Assembly: GCF_008632075.1 (NCBI RefSeq)
Contig: NZ_VWVM01000002.1
Location: forward strand, 379,462 to 443,461
Direction: 5' to 3'
Source: Candidatus Pantoea gossypiicola
GTDB taxonomy: Bacteria > Pseudomonadota > Gammaproteobacteria > Enterobacterales > Enterobacteriaceae
DNA length: 64,000 bases
Below are positions 56,194 through 64,000 of this stretch, one piece after another. Under the pieces are notes generated by a model, which ran no database searches, was not told where the DNA came from, and saw only the letters and a list, made by a program, of their open reading frames with translations. Both the position numbers and the translations under genes were made by a program. Positions within the stretch are counted from its first letter, which is position 1, and each line of letters starts with the position of its first letter.

Positions 56194-58809
56194 TCAGGCG
56201 TTCAGTGCCCGGGTAATTTTTTCGTAGAGATCGCCAGAGAGTTTATCCAGCTCCAGCAGCTGCTCCAGCGCCTGACGCATCATCGCCTGACGGCCTTCGT
56301 CATAACGTTTCAGACGAATCAGCGGCTCCACCATTCGTGCCGCAACCTGCGGATTGCGGGTGTTCAGATCGGTGAGCATCTCCACCAGGAACTTGTAGCC
56401 GCTGCCATCTTTAGCATGGAACGCGGCCGGGTTAGCCGAGGCAAAAGCCCCCACCAGCGAGCGAACGCGGTTTGGATTGCTCATAGTGAAGGAGCGATGA
56501 TTCAGCAGCTGACGCACGTTGCGCATCACGTTAGCAGCCGGACTGGTCGCCTGCAGCACAAACCATTTGTCCATCACCAGACCATCCTGATGCCAGCGCT
56601 CATCGTAAGCCGCCAGCAGCGCATCACGGCACGGTAATTGAGCCGCCACAGCAGCGGAAAGCGCCGCGAGTGCATCGGTCATGTTGGTCGCCTGGTGATA
56701 CTGCGTCTGCACCAGTTTGTCCGCCAGCTGTGCGTCGCTGAAGGCAAGATAGGTCAGGCAGATATTTTTCAGGCTGCGCTGACCAATCGCGTCATGCTCC
56801 ACACGGTATTCAGGCTGCTGATTGGCGTTGTAGATCGCAAAGAACTCATCGGCCAGCTCGCGTGCCAGTGTGCGTTGCAGGGCGTCACGTACCAGCGCAA
56901 TCGCCTGCGGATCGATAGTATCGAACAGCTCGGCAATCTCATTTTCTGACGGCAGCGTCAGGATCAACGCGGTCAGGGCCGGGTCACAATCGGTATCGAG
57001 CAGCACCGCGCGGAAAGCATCGGCAACATGCAGCGGCAGTGACAGATGCTGGCCCTGCTGATAGCGGGCAACGTTCAGGCGGATGTAGGTCGCCAGCAGG
57101 CTCTGAGCCGCATCCCAGCGGGAGAAGTCGTTGCGTGCATGACGCATCAGGAAAGTGAGCTGAGCATCACTCCATTTGTAGTCGAGCTTCACCGGCGCAG
57201 AGAATTCACGCAACAGCGACGGCACCGGCTGGAAGTAGACGTTATCGAAAATAAAAGTCTGGAACTCTTCGGTAACATTCAGTACATGATGCACCGGATG
57301 GCCGTTATTCTGCAGCGGGATCACCTTGCCTTCACCGTCATACAGCTCAATATCCAGCGGGATATGCAGCGGCAGTTTCTCTTTCTGATCGGCAGTGGCT
57401 GGCGTGTGCTGCGTAACGTGCAGCGTATACTGTTCAAGCTCCGGATTGTAATCATCGCGCACCGTCAGTACCGGCGTACCGGACTGGCTGTACCAGCGGC
57501 GGAACTGCGACAGATCGACATTTGAGGCATCTTCCATCGCCTGAACAAAGTCATCACAGGTGGCGGCGCTGCCGTCGTGACGATCAAAATAGAGCTTCAT
57601 GCCCTTCTGGAAGTTCTCTTCTCCCAGCAGGGTGTGCATCATACGGATGACTTCAGACCCTTTTTCATACACCGTCAGGGTGTAGAAGTTGTTCATTTCG
57701 ATAACCTGATCCGGGCGGATCGGGTGTGCCATCGGGCTGGCATCTTCGGCGAACTGCGCGCCGCGCACAATACGCACATTATCGATGCGGTTTACCGCAC
57801 GTGAACCCAGATCGGAGCTGAACTCCTGATCGCGGAACACCGTCAGTCCCTCTTTCAGGCTGAGCTGGAACCAGTCGCGGCAGGTCACACGGTTACCGGT
57901 CCAGTTGTGGAAATATTCGTGACCGATAACCGCCTCAATGCCGAGGTAATCTTTGTCGGTCGCCGTTTCCGCTTTCGCCAGCACATATTTGGCATTGAAA
58001 ACGTTCAGACCTTTGTTCTCCATGGCCCCCATGTTGAAGAAGTCCACTGCGACGATCATAAAGATGTCGAGGTCATACTCCAGGCCGAAACGCTCTTCAT
58101 CCCACTTCATGCTGTTTTTCAGCGACGTCATCGCCCAGTCGGCACGGTCAAGATTCCCGCGATCAACGAAGATCTCCAGCGCCACATCACGTCCTGAACG
58201 GGTGGTGAAGCTGTCGCGCAGCACGTCGAAATCGCCCGCCACCAGCGCAAACAGGTAGCACGGTTTCGGGAACGGATCTTCCCACTTGACCCAGCTGCGG
58301 CCCTGCTCATCCCGGCCGCTGTCGATGCGGTTACCGTTGGAAAGCAGGAACGGATAACGCTCACCGTCGGCGTAAATCGTGGTGGTAAAACGTGCCAGCA
58401 CATCAGGACGATCGAGATACCAGGTAATATGACGGAAGCCTTCAGCCTCACATTGGGTGCAGAGCGCCTCGCCCGATTTGTACAGCCCTTCCAGCGCGGT
58501 GTTCTGATCCGGATGAATATCATTGATGATTTTCAGGGTAAAGCTGTCCGGCAGCTGGCTGATGACCAGTGCGCCCTCTTCTTCACGAAAGGCCGTCCAG
58601 GGTTGCCCGTCGACCTCCAGCGCAATCAGCGTTAACGCTTCGCCGTCGAGTCGCAGCTCAGCCTGGCTGTCGCCCACGCGTTTAACCTGGCTGATGGCCG
58701 TTACACGGGTCGTCGACGCATCCAGTTCAAAAGTTAAATCGATATCGGTAATGGTGTAATCGGGCGCACGATAGTCGTGGCGATACTTGATTTGGGGCTG
58801 TTGCGTCAT
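56194..58809 (-). CDS. pepN: Aminopeptidase N
   Basis: PepN is the main broad-specificity M1 zinc aminopeptidase. The 871-residue protein has the GAMEN substrate motif (NMGAMENKGLN), the zinc HEXXH at VIGHEYFHNWTGN with the third ligand Glu in LKEGLTVFRDQEF, and the catalytic Tyr in FYTLTVYEKGSEV. N- and C-terminal domains align with E. coli throughout. It ends just beyond the ssu terminator and is divergent from pncB. Confidence 0.97.
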   Translation of the reverse strand: MTQQPQIKYRHDYRAPDYTITDIDLTFELDASTTRVTAISQVKRVGDSQAELRLDGEALTLIALEVDGQPWTAFREEEGALVISQLPDSFTLKIINDIHPDQNTALEGLYKSGEALCTQCEAEGFRHITWYLDRPDVLARFTTTIYADGERYPFLLSNGNRIDSGRDEQGRSWVKWEDPFPKPCYLFALVAGDFDVLRDSFTTRSGRDVALEIFVDRGNLDRADWAMTSLKNSMKWDEERFGLEYDLDIFMIVAVDFFNMGAMENKGLNVFNAKYVLAKAETATDKDYLGIEAVIGHEYFHNWTGNRVTCRDWFQLSLKEGLTVFRDQEFSSDLGSRAVNRIDNVRIVRGAQFAEDASPMAHPIRPDQVIEMNNFYTLTVYEKGSEVIRMMHTLLGEENFQKGMKLYFDRHDGSAATCDDFVQAMEDASNVDLSQFRRWYSQSGTPVLTVRDDYNPELEQYTLHVTQHTPATADQKEKLPLHIPLDIELYDGEGKVIPLQNNGHPVHHVLNVTEEFQTFIFDNVYFQPVPSLLREFSAPVKLDYKWSDAQLTFLMRHARNDFSRWDAAQSLLATYIRLNVARYQQGQHLSLPLHVADAFRAVLLDTDCDPALTALILTLPSENEIAELFDTIDPQAIALVRDALQRTLARELADEFFAIYNANQQPEYRVEHDAIGQRSLKNICLTYLAFSDAQLADKLVQTQYHQATNMTDALAALSAAVAAQLPCRDALLAAYDERWHQDGLVMDKWFVLQATSPAANVMRNVRQLLNHRSFTMSNPNRVRSLVGAFASANPAAFHAKDGSGYKFLVEMLTDLNTRNPQVAARMVEPLIRLKRYDEGRQAMMRQALEQLLELDKLSGDLYEKITRALNA

Positions 58810-58848
58810 ATTGCGTCTCGCGTTGTTATAAGTTTACCGGCAAAGTCT

Positions 58849-58868
58849 AAGCTTGTTACTACAAGCTT
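58849..58868. repeat. Inverted repeat A in the pepN-pncB gap
   Basis: AAGCTTGT-TACT-ACAAGCTT, a perfect 8-bp dyad, 40 bp from the pepN start. Candidate operator or nonspecific palindrome. Confidence 0.5.
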
Positions 58869-58905
58869 GCCACGCACAATGCACCTAAAGGGTGAAATGG
58901 CTACA

Positions 58906-58919
58906 CTTTGTTAACAAAG
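58906..58919. repeat. Inverted repeat B in the pepN-pncB gap
   Basis: CTTTGTTAACAAAG is a perfect 14-bp palindrome about 130 bp before pncB. It may be an operator for one of the divergent genes; no regulator is named from sequence. Confidence 0.5.
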
Positions 58920-59052
58920 GCACAGATTGGCCTCGACCCGTCCGACTGAAATATGCTGTGATCGGCTTCAGATAGTGAATTATACTTTTGCGTCTTTATG
59001 ACTGTGTACAACACCGGGCACTGCGCCACCGAACAGGATGCTGAAACGCGCC

Positions 59053-60258
59053 ATGACAGGACATGCTTCCCCGATACTGACCTCCCTGCTGGATACGGAC
59101 GCCTACAAGCTCCATATGCAGCAGGCCGTTTTCCACCGATATCATGACGTAACGGTGGCGGCGGAGTTTCGCTGCCGCGGCGACGAACTGCTGGGTCTCT
59201 ACGCTGACGAAATTCGTGACGCGATTACTGCTATGCAACACCTGGCGCTGACTGATGATGAAGCGACCTGGTTATCCCGCCTTCCCTTTTTCCAACAGGA
59301 TTACCTCAGCTGGTTGCGCCAGTTCCGCTATAACCCGGAGCAGGTTGAGGTGCGCAATCACCACGGCAAACTGGAACTTCGAATCCAGGGACCGTGGCGT
59401 GAAGTGATACTGTGGGAGGTGCCACTGCTGGCGCTGATCAGCGAGATTGTGCATCGTCATCGCACGCCGCAGGTCACCACCCAGCAGGCGATCGACCATC
59501 TGCATCAGAAACTCGGCGACTTTAAGACGCAGGTGGCTGATCTTGATATGTCGCGCTTCCGCCTGATGGATTTCGGCACCCGCCGCCGCTATTCGCAGGA
59601 TGTGCAGCAGTCGATTGTCTCCACGCTGAAGCAGGATTTTCCGTGGCTGATTGGCACCAGTAACTATGATCTGGCGCGCCGTCTGTCTCTGACGCCGGTT
59701 GGTACTCAGGCGCATGAGTGGTTCCAGGCCTTCCAGCAGATCAGCCCGGTTCTCGCCAACAGTCAGCGTGCTGCGCTTCAGGCGTGGCTGGACGAGTATG
59801 ACGATCAGCTGGGTATCGCGCTGACCGACTGCATCGCCATGGATGCGTTCCTGCGCGATTTCGGTCCGGTGTTTGCCCGCCGCTATCAGGGACTGCGTCA
59901 CGACTCCGGCGATCCGGTTGAATGGGGCGAGAAAGCGCTGGCGCACTATCAGAAGCTGGGTATCGATCCGCAAAGTAAACACCTGGTCTTTTCTGACAAC
60001 CTGAATCTCGACAAAGCACTGGCGCTTTATCGCCACTTTGGCCAGCGGACGAATGTGGTTTTCGGTATCGGCACCCGCCTGACCTGCGATATCCCGGGCG
60101 TCACGCCACTGAATATCGTCATCAAACTGGTGCAGTGCAACGGCAAACCGGTGGCGAAACTCTCCGACAGCCCGGGTAAAACGATCTGTCAGGACAAAGC
60201 CTTTGTCAGAGCGCTGCGTAAAGCCTTCGACCTACCGCTGGTGAAAAAAGCGAGTTAA
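59053..60258 (+). CDS. pncB: Nicotinate phosphoribosyltransferase
   Basis: PncB makes nicotinate mononucleotide from nicotinate and PRPP in NAD salvage. The 401-residue protein shows [15 protein letters not shown], the PRPP-site [14 protein letters not shown] with catalytic His region, [20 protein letters not shown] (a conserved strand-turn block), [18 protein letters not shown] and [10 protein letters not shown]. The ATG at 59053 aligns with the E. coli N-terminus; the ORF's earlier ATG (59038) has no better site. In E. coli NadR controls it; no NadR box was identified. Confidence 0.95.
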   Translation: MTGHASPILTSLLDTDAYKLHMQQAVFHRYHDVTVAAEFRCRGDELLGLYADEIRDAITAMQHLALTDDEATWLSRLPFFQQDYLSWLRQFRYNPEQVEVRNHHGKLELRIQGPWREVILWEVPLLALISEIVHRHRTPQVTTQQAIDHLHQKLGDFKTQVADLDMSRFRLMDFGTRRRYSQDVQQSIVSTLKQDFPWLIGTSNYDLARRLSLTPVGTQAHEWFQAFQQISPVLANSQRAALQAWLDEYDDQLGIALTDCIAMDAFLRDFGPVFARRYQGLRHDSGDPVEWGEKALAHYQKLGIDPQSKHLVFSDNLNLDKALALYRHFGQRTNVVFGIGTRLTCDIPGVTPLNIVIKLVQCNGKPVAKLSDSPGKTICQDKAFVRALRKAFDLPLVKKAS

Positions 60259-60270
60259 ACCTCTTCTTAT

Positions 60271-60290
60271 CGGGGCGTCAATACGCCCCG
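60271..60290 (+). terminator. Hairpin after pncB
   Basis: CGGGGCGT and ACGCCCCG form an 8-bp stem with a CAAT loop, 12 bp after the pncB stop. There is no T-run, so if it ends transcription it may be Rho-aided. Confidence 0.5.
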
Positions 60291-60414
60291 CCTCTGCTGT
60301 AATAAATCCGCTTTCCCCCTGAATTTTGCTTGTTTCCTGAAGACTCGCAAGTAACATAGCAAAACCCCGGATGGGGCAACTTTTAACTCACTTCTTCTAT
60401 ATAGAGAGATATTT

Positions 60415-61815
60415 ATGAGCGTAGTGCCTGTAGCGGACGTACTGCACGGTCGCGTCGCGGTTGACAGTGAAGTCACCGTACGTGGTTGGGTGCGTACCCG
60501 AAGAGATTCCAAAGCCGGTCTTTCCTTCATCGCTGTCTATGACGGCTCCTGCTTTAATCCCGTTCAGGCTGTCGTCAATAATTCTCTGAATAATTATCAG
60601 GATGAAGTGCTGCGTCTGACCACGGGCTGTTCCGTTATCGTCACCGGTAAAGTGGTGTCATCACCAGGTCAGGGCCAGGCGTTTGAAATTCAGGCGACCA
60701 GCCTGGAAGTGGTCGGCTGGGTCGAAGATCCGGACAGCTACCCGATGGCGGCAAAACGCCACAGCATCGAGTATCTGCGCGAAGTGGCGCACCTGCGTCC
60801 GCGCACTAACCTGATTGGCGCGGTCGCCCGCGTTCGCCATACTCTGGCGCAGGCGCTGCATCGCTTCTTCCATGAAAATGGCTATTTCTGGGTTTCTACC
60901 CCGCTGATCACTGCCTCCGATACCGAAGGAGCTGGCGAGATGTTCCGTGTCTCGACGCTGGATATGGAAAACCTGCCGCGTAACGATCAGGGCAAAGTTG
61001 ACTTCAGCGAAGATTTCTTTGGCAAAGAAGCCTTCCTGACCGTTTCCGGTCAGCTGAACGGCGAAACCTATGCCAGCGCCCTGTCGAAGATCTACACCTT
61101 CGGCCCGACGTTCCGCGCAGAGAACTCCAATACCAGCCGCCATCTGGCAGAATTCTGGATGCTGGAGCCGGAAATTGCGTTTGCCTCACTGGATGATGCG
61201 GCTGCACTGGCCGAAGCAATGCTGAAGTATGTCTTCAACGCGGTGCTGGAAGAGCGTGCCGATGACATGGCGTTCTTCGCTGAGCGCGTGGATAAAGACG
61301 CGGTTGAACGTCTTCAGCGTTTCATTACCACCGATTTTGCCCAGGTCGACTATACCGATGCGGTTGAGATCCTGATGAACTGCGGTCAGACCTTCGAGAA
61401 TCCGGTTTCCTGGGGTATCGATCTCTCCTCAGAGCATGAGCGTTACCTGGCGGAAAAACACTTTAAAGCGCCGGTGGTGGTGAAAAACTATCCGAAAGAC
61501 ATCAAAGCGTTCTACATGCGCCTGAACGAGGATGGCAAAACCGTGGCGGCGATGGACGTTCTGGCACCGGGCATTGGTGAGATCATTGGCGGTTCACAGC
61601 GTGAAGAGCGTCTGGATGTGCTGGATGCGCGTCTGGAAGAGATGGGGCTGAATAAAGAGGATTACTGGTGGTATCGTGACCTGCGTCGCTACGGTACTGT
61701 GCCGCATTCTGGCTTTGGTCTGGGCTTTGAACGTTTAATCGCCTATGTGACTGGCGTGCAGAATGTCAGGGACGTTATCCCCTTCCCACGCACTCCTCGC
61801 AATGCGAGTTTCTGA
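60415..61815 (+). CDS. asnS: Asparaginyl-tRNA synthetase
   Basis: AsnS is a class IIb aminoacyl-tRNA synthetase charging tRNA-Asn. The 466-residue protein has an N-terminal OB-fold anticodon domain ([20 protein letters not shown]), a class II core with motif 2 [20 protein letters not shown], and motif 3 [16 protein letters not shown]. The start codon lies after AGAGATATTT. Length equals E. coli. A terminator follows at 61853. Confidence 0.97.
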   Translation: MSVVPVADVLHGRVAVDSEVTVRGWVRTRRDSKAGLSFIAVYDGSCFNPVQAVVNNSLNNYQDEVLRLTTGCSVIVTGKVVSSPGQGQAFEIQATSLEVVGWVEDPDSYPMAAKRHSIEYLREVAHLRPRTNLIGAVARVRHTLAQALHRFFHENGYFWVSTPLITASDTEGAGEMFRVSTLDMENLPRNDQGKVDFSEDFFGKEAFLTVSGQLNGETYASALSKIYTFGPTFRAENSNTSRHLAEFWMLEPEIAFASLDDAAALAEAMLKYVFNAVLEERADDMAFFAERVDKDAVERLQRFITTDFAQVDYTDAVEILMNCGQTFENPVSWGIDLSSEHERYLAEKHFKAPVVVKNYPKDIKAFYMRLNEDGKTVAAMDVLAPGIGEIIGGSQREERLDVLDARLEEMGLNKEDYWWYRDLRRYGTVPHSGFGLGFERLIAYVTGVQNVRDVIPFPRTPRNASF

Positions 61816-61852
61816 TATTCGGCATTAAATATAAGAAAATCATATATATAAA

Positions 61853-61880
61853 GAGGTCGGCACTGCCGGCCTTTTTTTAT
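61853..61880 (+). terminator. asnS terminator
   Basis: AGGTCGGC and GCCGGCCT pair (one G-T) with a 3-4 base loop and then TTTTTTT. Confidence 0.85.
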
Positions 61881-61919
61881 TTTTGTAAATTTTGAGTTCT
61901 CTCACAAAGTTCCGTCTTT

Positions 61920-61979
61920 TTTACATTTTGTAATACAAATTTTCCTTTAGAAACCAGATTACGAGTTTAGTAGCATTTA
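61920..61979 (+). promoter_or_regulatory. OmpR-binding boxes of ompF
   Basis: Three 20-base elements in tandem (about 61920, 61940 and 61960) match the OmpR F1-F3 pattern: TTTACATTTTGTAATACAAA, TTTTCCTTTAGAAACCAGAT and ACGAGTTTAGTAGCATTT. They end just before a -10-like TAGAAT at 61985-61990. EnvZ/OmpR osmotic control is inferred by analogy with E. coli ompF. Confidence 0.8.
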
Positions 61980-61984
61980 AGCGC

Positions 61985-62115
61985 TAGAATTACGGCGGGT
62001 TGGATGGAAAGATGCGTGCAGACACAGGAAGACACCAAACTTCGCTCAGGGTTCTGTAAAGATTTCCTGACGGCAGTGGCAGGTGTACAAATAACTCCAA
62101 TGAGGGTAATGAATA
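61985..62115 (+). promoter_or_regulatory. ompF promoter -10 and leader
   Basis: TAGAAT (61985-61990) is followed by a leader of about 120 bases. Its 3' end, TGAGGGTAATGAATAATGATG, is nearly that of E. coli ompF, where MicF sRNA pairs. MicF control is inferred. Confidence 0.6.
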
Positions 62116-63219
62116 ATGATGAAGCGCAATATTCTTGCAGTGGTTATCCCTGCTCTGTTAGCCGCCGGCGCAGCAAATGCTGCAGAAATCTATAACAAAG
62201 ACGGCAACAAACTGGACCTGTACGGTAAAGCAGTCGGCCTGCACTACTTCTCTGATAACGATGGCAGCGATGGCGACAAGTCATACGTTCGCTTCGGCTT
62301 CAAAGGTGAAACTCAGATTAATGACCAACTGACCGGTTACGGCCAGTGGGAATACAACATTCAGGCTAACAACTCTGAAGGTTCTGACGCTCAGAACAAC
62401 AACAAAACCCGTCTGGGCTTTGCCGGTCTGAAATTCGGCGATGCGGGTTCAATCGACTACGGTCGTAACTACGGTGTGGTTTACGATGCAATCGGCTGGA
62501 CCGATATGCTGCCAGAGTTCGGTGGCGACTCAGGATACTCAGATAACTTCATGAACGGTCGTAGCACCGGCCTGCTGACCTACCGCAATACCAACTTCTT
62601 CGGTCTGGTTGATGGCTGGGACTTCGCAGTTCAGTATCAGGGCAAAAATGAACGTAGTGACATTCGTCGTGCTAACGGCGACGGCTGGGGTCTCTCAACC
62701 TCTTACGTTTCACCAATCGGCGTAGGTGTTGTTGGTGCTTATAGCAGCAGCGATCGTACTGATGCACAGGCAGCCGGTGTAGCCGCTAACGGTACTGTTG
62801 TTGGTCAGGGCAAGCGCGCTGAAAACTGGGCAACCGGTCTGAAATATGACGCGAACAATGTTTATCTGGCCGCTTACTACGGTGAAACCCGTAACTCAAC
62901 GCCATTCGATCTGACTATTGCTCCTGGCACCACCACAACTGCATTCGCTAACAAGGCTCAGAACATTGAGCTGGTTGCACAGTACCAGTTCGACTTCGGT
63001 CTGCGTCCTTCCGTTGCCTATGTGCAGTCTAAAGGCAAGGATATTGAAGGCGTGGGCGATGCGGACCTGGTTAAATACATCGACGTTGGCGCGACGTATT
63101 ACTTCAACAAAAACATGTCTACCTATGTGGACTATCAGATCAACCAGCTGGATGACAACAACCGTCTGGGTCTGAACACAGACGACGTGGTTGGTGTTGG
63201 CCTGGTTTACCAGTTCTAA
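62116..63219 (+). CDS. ompF: OmpF-type general porin
   Basis: OmpF forms trimeric outer-membrane diffusion pores for small solutes. The 367-residue precursor has a signal peptide ([20 protein letters not shown], cleaved after ANA), mature [20 protein letters not shown], the L3 constriction region [20 protein letters not shown], and a C-terminal Phe ([10 protein letters not shown]) required for outer-membrane assembly. The ATGATG start and GAGGG site are as in E. coli. Position between asnS and aspC is the E. coli ompF location. Confidence 0.95.
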   Translation: MMKRNILAVVIPALLAAGAANAAEIYNKDGNKLDLYGKAVGLHYFSDNDGSDGDKSYVRFGFKGETQINDQLTGYGQWEYNIQANNSEGSDAQNNNKTRLGFAGLKFGDAGSIDYGRNYGVVYDAIGWTDMLPEFGGDSGYSDNFMNGRSTGLLTYRNTNFFGLVDGWDFAVQYQGKNERSDIRRANGDGWGLSTSYVSPIGVGVVGAYSSSDRTDAQAAGVAANGTVVGQGKRAENWATGLKYDANNVYLAAYYGETRNSTPFDLTIAPGTTTTAFANKAQNIELVAQYQFDFGLRPSVAYVQSKGKDIEGVGDADLVKYIDVGATYYFNKNMSTYVDYQINQLDDNNRLGLNTDDVVGVGLVYQF

Positions 63220-63240
63220 TTCTGCTTTAAGCATGTTGAA

Positions 63241-63268
63241 AAACGGGGCTGTGGCCCCGTTTTTTTAT
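63241..63268 (+). terminator. ompF terminator
   Basis: AAACGGGGC and GCCCCGTTT with a TGTG loop, then a T-run. Confidence 0.92.
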
Positions 63269-63451
63269 ACCTGTTATTAACTTGTCCGCGTTTCTCCCCG
63301 CCCTTTTGCTCAGCGTTAACCTCAGCTTCTCCTGATAGTGAAATCAAAGCCGCAAAATAGTGGATTTTGTCTCGCAAACGGTTGGCATTTGCCTGGCCGG
63401 GCGCTACCCTGACAGCTCTCTTGCTTACGTTCACGCTAATGGACCTGACAC

Positions 63452-64000
63452 ATGTTTGAATCGATCTCTGCTGCACCCGCCGATCCTATTCTCGGGCTGG
63501 CCGATCTGTTTCGTGCTGACGACCGCCCTGAAAAAATCAACCTGGGCATCGGCGTCTACAAAGACGAAACCGGCAAGACCCCGGTACTGACCAGTGTTAA
63601 AAAAGCTGAGCAGTACCTGCTGGAAAACGAAACCACGAAAAACTATCTCAGCATTGATGGTCTGGCGGATTTCGCTCGTTGCACACAGGCGCTGCTGTTT
63701 GGCAATCAAAGCCCGCTGATCACCGCAGGCCGCGCACGTACGGCTCAGACGCCAGGTGGCACAGGTGCGTTACGTGTAGCAGCAGATTTCCTCGCGACGC
63801 AGACCTCTGTAAAGCGGGTCTGGATCAGCAATCCGAGCTGGCCGAATCACAACAACGTATTCAATGCTGCCGGTCTTGAAGTCTGTGAATACCATTACTA
63901 TGACGCAGCAAACCATACGCTGGATTTCGAGGGGATGCTGGCGTCACTGCAGCAGGTTCAGCCTGGCGACGTGGTGTTGTTCCATGGCTGCTGCCATAAC
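63452..64000 (+). CDS. aspC: Aspartate aminotransferase (5' part, cut by window end)
   Basis: AspC transfers the amino group between aspartate and 2-oxoglutarate using pyridoxal phosphate. The first 183 codons are present; the gene runs off the right edge at base 64000. Visible N-terminal features: [53 protein letters not shown] and [11 protein letters not shown]. The catalytic Lys lies beyond the window. The location after ompF agrees with E. coli aspC. The tyrB-like alternative is less likely by position. Confidence 0.92.
   Translation, partial: MFESISAAPADPILGLADLFRADDRPEKINLGIGVYKDETGKTPVLTSVKKAEQYLLENETTKNYLSIDGLADFARCTQALLFGNQSPLITAGRARTAQTPGGTGALRVAADFLATQTSVKRVWISNPSWPNHNNVFNAAGLEVCEYHYYDAANHTLDFEGMLASLQQVQPGDVVLFHGCCHN

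Noticed and set aside
59272-60036. 254-codon ORF antisense to pncB
   Set aside because: Shadow of a conserved coding sequence.

Overview
The window is a chromosomal segment of a gammaproteobacterium in Enterobacterales, most likely Erwiniaceae and probably Pantoea. That placement is inference from gene order, protein similarity recalled from memory and a LuxI gene beside sdiA; no search was run. Gene order largely follows the Escherichia coli uvrC-sdiA, rut-wrbA-agp and serT-yccA-ompA-fabA-pyrD-pepN-ompF-aspC blocks. No prophage, insertion sequence, CRISPR array or rRNA operon was seen.

Left part (1-7.4 kb): tRNA-Gly, pgsA, uvrC and uvrY run leftward. They are followed by yecF and by a quorum-sensing pair in which a LuxI-type synthase lies between yecF and sdiA, with a perfect 20-bp lux-box-like dyad in front of luxI. 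About 1.2 kb without a recognisable gene follows, then an exported extensin-like protein. Middle-left (7.5-22 kb): cycA, a DUF457-type membrane protein, rutR, and a pyrimidine-degradation operon rutABCDFG that lacks rutE and sits behind a sigma-54 promoter with NtrC-like and RutR-like sites. After it come a DMT exporter, ymdF, wrbA-yccJ, a Sad-type semialdehyde dehydrogenase, an Agp glucose-1-phosphatase with a long Ala/Lys/Asp-rich tail, and two identical tRNA-Ser(UGA) genes.

Middle-right (22-48.6 kb): a conserved housekeeping stretch: yccA, tusE, yccX, rlmI, hspQ, yccU, yccT, mgsA, helD, yccF-yccS, sxy, sulA, ompA, matP, lonH, fabA, rmf, pqiABC, uup, rlmKL, ycbX, zapC, pyrD. It covers tRNA and rRNA modification, cell division and Ter macrodomain organisation (sulA, matP, zapC), envelope lipid homeostasis (fabA, pqiABC) and ribosome hibernation (rmf).

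Right part (48.7-64 kb): a two-gene accessory unit, a Wzx-like flippase and a family-2 glycosyltransferase, upstream of pyrD. Then come the alkanesulfonate operon ssuEADCB, divergent pepN and pncB, asnS, the porin gene ompF with OmpR-type boxes, and the start of aspC, cut by the window edge.

The parts that differ most from the ordinary backbone are the sdiA-luxI signalling pair, the rut operon without rutE, the Agp tail and the flippase/glycosyltransferase pair. I saw no clearly undescribed multi-gene system.
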